Shown here piece by piece: positions 33,101 through 36,041 of a stretch of 36,041 nucleotides of DNA. The notes beneath the pieces were generated by a model. It did no database searches. It saw nothing but the letters and a program-made list of their open reading frames with translations, and was not told the DNA's origin. A program made the position numbers and the translations under genes. Within the stretch, counting starts at the first letter, position 1. Each line of letters opens with the position of its first letter. This DNA comes from a virus: IMG/VR virus record IMGVR_UViG_3300020595_000092, positions 1 to 36,041 of that record; one strand, given 5' to 3'.

Positions 33101-36041
33101 ACCTATGTATCCAGAATTTTTAGTACTCCCCGTTCTACCAATAATAAATATATTGTTTTCACCACTTGTTAGATTAGGAGCAAAAGCGTTAATTGTGTGA
33201 TTAAATGTAGCAGAACTAGTATTAGTTAAACTTATAGTAGGTGTCGCTGCAATGCCAGTGCTGTTTACTGCAAGCTTAGCTCCAGGACCAGTAGTTCCAA
33301 TACCTAGATTACCACTACCATCTAATCTCATAGCTTCACCAGCATCATCATAGAATATTACTTCATCTATAGCTGTGTTACCTATTAATAGATTGTCATT
33401 TGATTTTACCAAACGAATTACCGGCTGAGGCAAACCATCTCCCCTTTCCATATATAATGAAGGAACAGAAGAATCATTTACATATAAATTGTTACCTCTT
33501 ATGTTTCCAGTAACATCTAACTTTTGTCCTGGACTTATCGTCCCAATACCAACGTTGCCACCAGAGGTAATGCGCATTCTCTCAGTACTGTTAAACTGGA
33601 AAGACATGTCACCATTACCACTACTAATGTTAAACTGGGAAGAGTATGCTCCTATAACCCCCAGAGAGTCATTATCTGAAGCAGAACCAAATAAAACTAC
33701 AGCACCAGAAGCATCACCGTTAATACTAGTTCTATATGTAGTACCACTGCGAATAGTTCCTGCAACATCTAGTTTATAACCGGGGCTACTAGTTCCTACA
33801 CCTACGTTTCCGTTTGGCTGTAAAACCATGTTCTCAACAAAACTTGCTCCGTTCTTTGTCCACAGATAAAGCTTACCACTTGCCCATGCGTTTGCAGTTC
33901 CGGTTGTTTTTTGAGCAGCAATACCTGCAATAGAAACGGTATTACCACTGCCATTAACCTCTCTAGAGGCAAATGACATTTTAACCCAAGTGTCGTTAGT
34001 ACCGTTGCGATTAAACATTGATAATGCAACTGGAGCTTCATCAAGACCTCCCGTAGCAGAACTGTCTGATCTAATAATTACTTTAGGCTGATGGAAATAA
34101 GCGCTATTAGCATCAAGATAACCATCGTATATGTAGTCGTTTGAAGAAGAAGTATCATCACCAATTTGAAGACGAGTATCTATTTTTAACTTTCCAGTCA
34201 AAGTACCCCCAGCTAACGGAAGCTTGGTTGCAATACTAGTTGTTACCGTGGTAGAGAAACTAGCATCGTCTCCTAACGCAGCTGCAAGCTCATTAAGCGT
34301 GTCTAATGCAGCTGGTGATGAATCTACAAGGTTTGATATCTGTGTGCCTACGTAAGTCTCTGTAGCGTATCCCGTGAGTTCTTGTGCTACATAGCTTTCT
34401 ACAGTATCAGAGTCTTTGTAGTCACTTGTATTAGCAGCAGCCATTGTACCAAGTGTAGGAGTACCAGTAAGGTCTGAATATGCGCCACCAAAGAAATCTC
34501 CAGTATCTACTGTACCATCAGCTTTCAAGAAACCAGTGGAAGCTGTAGAAGTTTTAAACCCAGTAGCTACAAAGTATGAGTTAGCAGAATCATCTACCTC
34601 AAAGCTCGCGCGCTCTGTACCGCTGTTTTGGAATGACACAAGTGTTTCAGTGTCTCCTTGACCGATCTGAGTAGTGGAGTTGATGTTAATTGTACCATTG
34701 ATAGAAGCAATGTCTGACCAGTCTACATCTGTAACATAAGTAGACGTGTCTACACTTACAATACCAGAAGCATTGGTCTTTAATATACCTGCTCCGTATG
34801 CACTAAACTTCAACTCGCCATCTGTATCAATGCCAACATATTCAGTGTATGTTCCAGATACATCTTTACCTAAAGATATTGGAGCGTTATTACCAGAGAT
34901 GATTGCATCGTTGCTAGAGTTGTTACCTAGGTATAATGCAGCGGTATCAGAGTTTGGTCTGTTTATACGTACAAGTTGATGACTAGCGCTAGTTGCTCTA
35001 ATGGATAGCAAAGAGCCTGGATTAGTAGTACCAATACCAACGTTGCCACCTCTAGTTATTATCATTTTTTCTGACGGAGAAGAGGTGTCAGAGGTAGTAA
35101 AGAATCTTAAATCACCAGAACCAGTATTACTATTGCCAGTATCTGTACTTGCGTAAGAACCAATACCAGCTAACTTCCAATTAAACTGAGAACCAGATGC
35201 GTTATTTACATCACCAGCAGCCGGATAGTCTGAATTTCCAAACCATAATGTACCGTTCCATCCTTGTACTCCAGTTTGATTAGCTCCAGTACTAATTACT
35301 AATGAAGCAGCATCATCTTGAGCAATAGGCTGACCACTAGCGAGAGTGTGTATATGAAGGTCTGCAAAATTCGCTGGTGGTGTATCGGTTTCATCTAACC
35401 CGTTTGTTCCGATAAGGACGTTTCCAGCTACGTGCAACTTAGCAGAAGGACTGGTAGTACCAATACCTACGTTACCTGTTGAAGTGATAGCAAATCTATC
35501 TGCGGAATTCGTGTCATCGTAGATTCGTAATGTACCGTTACCGTTAAAAATGCTGTAATCCGAGTTATTATTAGTGTCGGTCAGGTAAATTCTAGGGAAA
35601 ACTCCTTCTAATCTCAGGTTACCTCCAGTACTTCTAATATCTCCAGCAACATCTAGCTTATAAGAAGGACTAATTGTCCCAATACCAACATTGCCATTGT
35701 TACTGCCAGTACCTCCTCTAACTGTTAACCCTATATTTCCTGCTGGAGCAAGATGTATTAGGTTTTCATCAGTTGCACTTTGGTATCCAGTAGCAATCGT
35801 AAGGTTATTCTGACCTCCTTGATTAAAGGTAATTGTAGCATTTTGTGTAGACCCACTACCTTCTTCAAATTTTAAAACAGCGTTACCAGTGCCAGACACT
35901 GGATTTTTTAGAACCAACTGTGGCTCTGAGGAGGCAATTAGTTGTAGTCTTTCAAACGTGGTTGTAGAAGGTGTTTCAGTTACTTGTAAGTCGTTGAACT
36001 GACAAGTGCCATCATAAATAGCAAGACCTACTAATCCTGGA
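30182..36041 (-). CDS. Giant tail fibre/appendage protein, 5'-truncated by the window edge (at least 1952 aa)
   Basis: The frame is open from the window end, so the true start lies outside. The first visible residues are PGLVGLAIYDGTCQFNDLQV. An internal TTG at 35917 could be mistaken for the start, but 41 sense codons precede it. The protein is built of beta-rich repeats: seven copies of G-N-x-G-I/V-G-T-x-x-P (for example GNVGIGTTSPSAKLHVAGNV), then fibre modules shared with the next gene (NLVDSSPAALDTLNELAAAL; DADTVDGLQASSFLRSDASD), and two IYHxGDT units. Near the end, YDLGAEETRWAVVYCETLDS leads into a domain with TGTVLVWKGG, ADHMRMGIAVNG and VNEGDYLVTSS, like the C-terminal G2-type or trimer-forming caps of phage fibres. 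Self-cleavage is not shown. It is probably a long fibre or tailspike shaft. Confidence 0.75.
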   Translation of the reverse strand, partial: PGLVGLAIYDGTCQFNDLQVTETPSTTTFERLQLIASSEPQLVLKNPVSGTGNAVLKFEEGSGSTQNATITFNQGGQNNLTIATGYQSATDENLIHLAPAGNIGLTVRGGTGSNNGNVGIGTISPSYKLDVAGDIRSTGGNLRLEGVFPRIYLTDTNNNSDYSIFNGNGTLRIYDDTNSADRFAITSTGNVGIGTTSPSAKLHVAGNVLIGTNGLDETDTPPANFADLHIHTLASGQPIAQDDAASLVISTGANQTGVQGWNGTLWFGNSDYPAAGDVNNASGSQFNWKLAGIGSYASTDTGNSNTGSGDLRFFTTSDTSSPSEKMIITRGGNVGIGTTNPGSLLSIRATSASHQLVRINRPNSDTAALYLGNNSSNDAIISGNNAPISLGKDVSGTYTEYVGIDTDGELKFSAYGAGILKTNASGIVSVDTSTYVTDVDWSDIASINGTININSTTQIGQGDTETLVSFQNSGTERASFEVDDSANSYFVATGFKTSTASTGFLKADGTVDTGDFFGGAYSDLTGTPTLGTMAAANTSDYKDSDTVESYVAQELTGYATETYVGTQISNLVDSSPAALDTLNELAAALGDDASFSTTVTTSIATKLPLAGGTLTGKLKIDTRLQIGDDTSSSNDYIYDGYLDANSAYFHQPKVIIRSDSSATGGLDEAPVALSMFNRNGTNDTWVKMSFASREVNGSGNTVSIAGIAAQKTTGTANAWASGKLYLWTKNGASFVENMVLQPNGNVGVGTSSPGYKLDVAGTIRSGTTYRTSINGDASGAVVLFGSASDNDSLGVIGAYSSQFNISSGNGDMSFQFNSTERMRITSGGNVGIGTISPGQKLDVTGNIRGNNLYVNDSSVPSLYMERGDGLPQPVIRLVKSNDNLLIGNTAIDEVIFYDDAGEAMRLDGSGNLGIGTTGPGAKLAVNSTGIAATPTISLTNTSSATFNHTINAFAPNLTSGENNIFIIGRTGSTKNSGYIGYKYSSAGSNDNVLTFGHWGSDNLMNLTGDGKFGIGTTSPDAKLDVVGNIASTDQISVNNRTAISVGHWAASGSSTGAIRITIPGSHSSNWSMLVLRITAYEYNSTAHTIYYVSGHDWTSGWYNNGVTKIGNGNKDIKLGYDSSKDYVLLGGVSDTWSYGHVTVDVMAHPSFYSSNMDITSGWDVRQTTDISGITTQTVTNKRVLTTSDEGSGNGIDADTVDGLQASSFLRSDASDEMSGTLTFRNNVSTEAIIRDINFSSSAVNGTDDRATLIRGWTEGGTSTTRGGKLSFYTRTSGTNSFTHSFINQYGDLYVARDIYAASNKVATETFVTTSYKTSDDTETYVAQELLSYTPTSSLGTAASSAATDFVAVSGDTMTGALTISAAANAAWLASMTNTSASGHGLIIQAGGTTGTRYITQWKDAAGTERFHMDDTGEAYFQNTITASGGINGLTLANGGISGTNYNITGVNQLEISDPGEGIVFKSGSSGDMTLAIVDDTSDNILRFSGTGATFDVAGALTSTNLTIADGIYHEGDTNTSITFGTDTININTGGGVRAAISNSGVKFNNNAIIAGGATLSLGEAGEEDDNGRTVLIEGAANGGNGEGSGRIFFSENNNTATNLYGLSLYYEGDPNAQLPSGFQPNTGNATWSLRTHNNNINGAAVMSGSRTNVNVLFGGTVTVGAALNIPEYIYHNGDTDTYIKFDTNRVRIVAGNITKFDSDTIYTGTVQTVTGTGTVSGLSLSDDGDSVDPTLTLSGTISISSANITDVAANADATPSWVPATNPNYLTSYTETDTFSSVTGRGASTTTSLSIRNLTSRTILPEADRTYDLGAEETRWAVVYCETLDSAGQHESKLQNPEGEKSIGDYATGTVLVWKGGKNIPCTEAADHMRMGIAVNGIDSPLVQGAEPVLVTGSVNEGDYLVTSSVEGHAKAITPQFMRQHMLFDCVIGKALESGKGDSHLIKTWINI
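32985..35702 (-). repeat. Seven dispersed 'GIGTxxPxxKLxVxG' repeats in the giant fibre gene
   Basis: On the plus strand, variants of CCAATACCAACGTTGCC occur near 35670, 35458, 35025, 33790, 33540, 33292 and 32992. Each encodes GNVGIGT or a variant, usually followed by S-P-x-x-K-L-x-V-x-G. The intervals are irregular (about 210 to 1235 bases), so the shaft has segments of different length between the same connector motif. The motif is common in phage and bacterial trimeric fibres. Confidence 0.8.
34225..34350 (-). repeat. Fibre module duplicated in the neighbouring fibre gene (copy B)
   Basis: Partner of the module at about 28500-28625. Here it follows TYVGTQI and precedes LPLAGGTLTGKLKID, a usual fibre shaft continuation. 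The flanking sequence differs from copy A, as expected for a mobile or recombining fibre segment. Confidence 0.75.

Noticed and set aside
32985-35702. Regular short DNA repeats suggesting a CRISPR array
   Set aside because: The repeats are in-frame fibre motifs with diverged copies and irregular spacing; no constant-length spacers.
35915-35917. TTG as the start codon of the giant fibre gene
   Set aside because: The same frame continues with 41 fibre-like sense codons up to the window edge.
1-36041. tRNA genes, integrase, insertion sequences or att sites
   Set aside because: Almost all sequence is coding and gaps are under 80 bases; I saw no cloverleaf-like sequence, transposase or recombinase motif.

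Overview
The window is a nearly gap-free block of virion genes from a double-stranded DNA tailed bacteriophage. Every gene I can support is read from the minus strand, so transcription runs from high to low coordinates. The order is tail fibres, small genes, terminase, portal, scaffold, capsid, connector and tail hub, ejected internal proteins, then the start of a lysis enzyme. I see no sheath, tail tube, baseplate or conventional tape-measure gene. The order portal, scaffold, coat, connectors, gp10-like tail protein, ejection proteins parallels P22, and I recall similar layouts in crAss-like and marine flavobacterial podoviruses. A podovirus-like particle is therefore most likely. No integrase, replication or transcription genes are visible, so the lifestyle cannot be judged.

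The host is inferred to be a Bacteroidota bacterium, probably marine. The DNA is AT-rich, start codons are preceded by A/T-rich leaders with almost no Shine-Dalgarno sequence, and one intergenic gap (25160-25226) carries a good match to the Flavobacterium/Bacteroides promoter (TTTG, 22-base spacer, TATATTTG). Several proteins resemble types I associate with uncultured marine phages.

Layout in transcription order: (1) 36041-30182, a giant tail-fibre/appendage protein cut by the window edge, followed by (2) 30180-25636, a second fibre that shares modules with the first. (3) 25586-24085 holds three small unknown genes and a double-barrelled GroES-like co-chaperonin. (4) 24131-19221 holds a candidate small terminase, the large terminase and the portal, all overlapping by a few bases. 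(5) 19184-16545 holds the scaffold with a 21-base repeat and the major capsid protein, followed by a hairpin terminator with a UUCG loop. (6) 16469-14085 holds three connector-region proteins, the first bracketed by two hairpins. (7) 14081-9801 is a 1426-residue gp10-like/muzzle-like tail protein. (8) 9768-91 holds three internal/ejection proteins, the last a 2520-residue polyvalent protein with a zinc-metallopeptidase HEVLH site, a sigma-region-2-like segment, coiled coils, hydrophobic segments and an Arg/Ser-rich tail. (9) 94-1 is the start of a probable M15-type peptidoglycan peptidase overlapping the giant gene by ATGA.

The genes would act together as follows. The GroES-like protein helps fold the capsid proteins, scaffold and coat build the procapsid on the portal, the terminase fills it, and the connectors and muzzle-like protein close it. 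The fibres recognise the host, and the 219-, 478- and 2520-residue proteins are probably ejected with the DNA. No stretch longer than about 80 bases lacks a gene.
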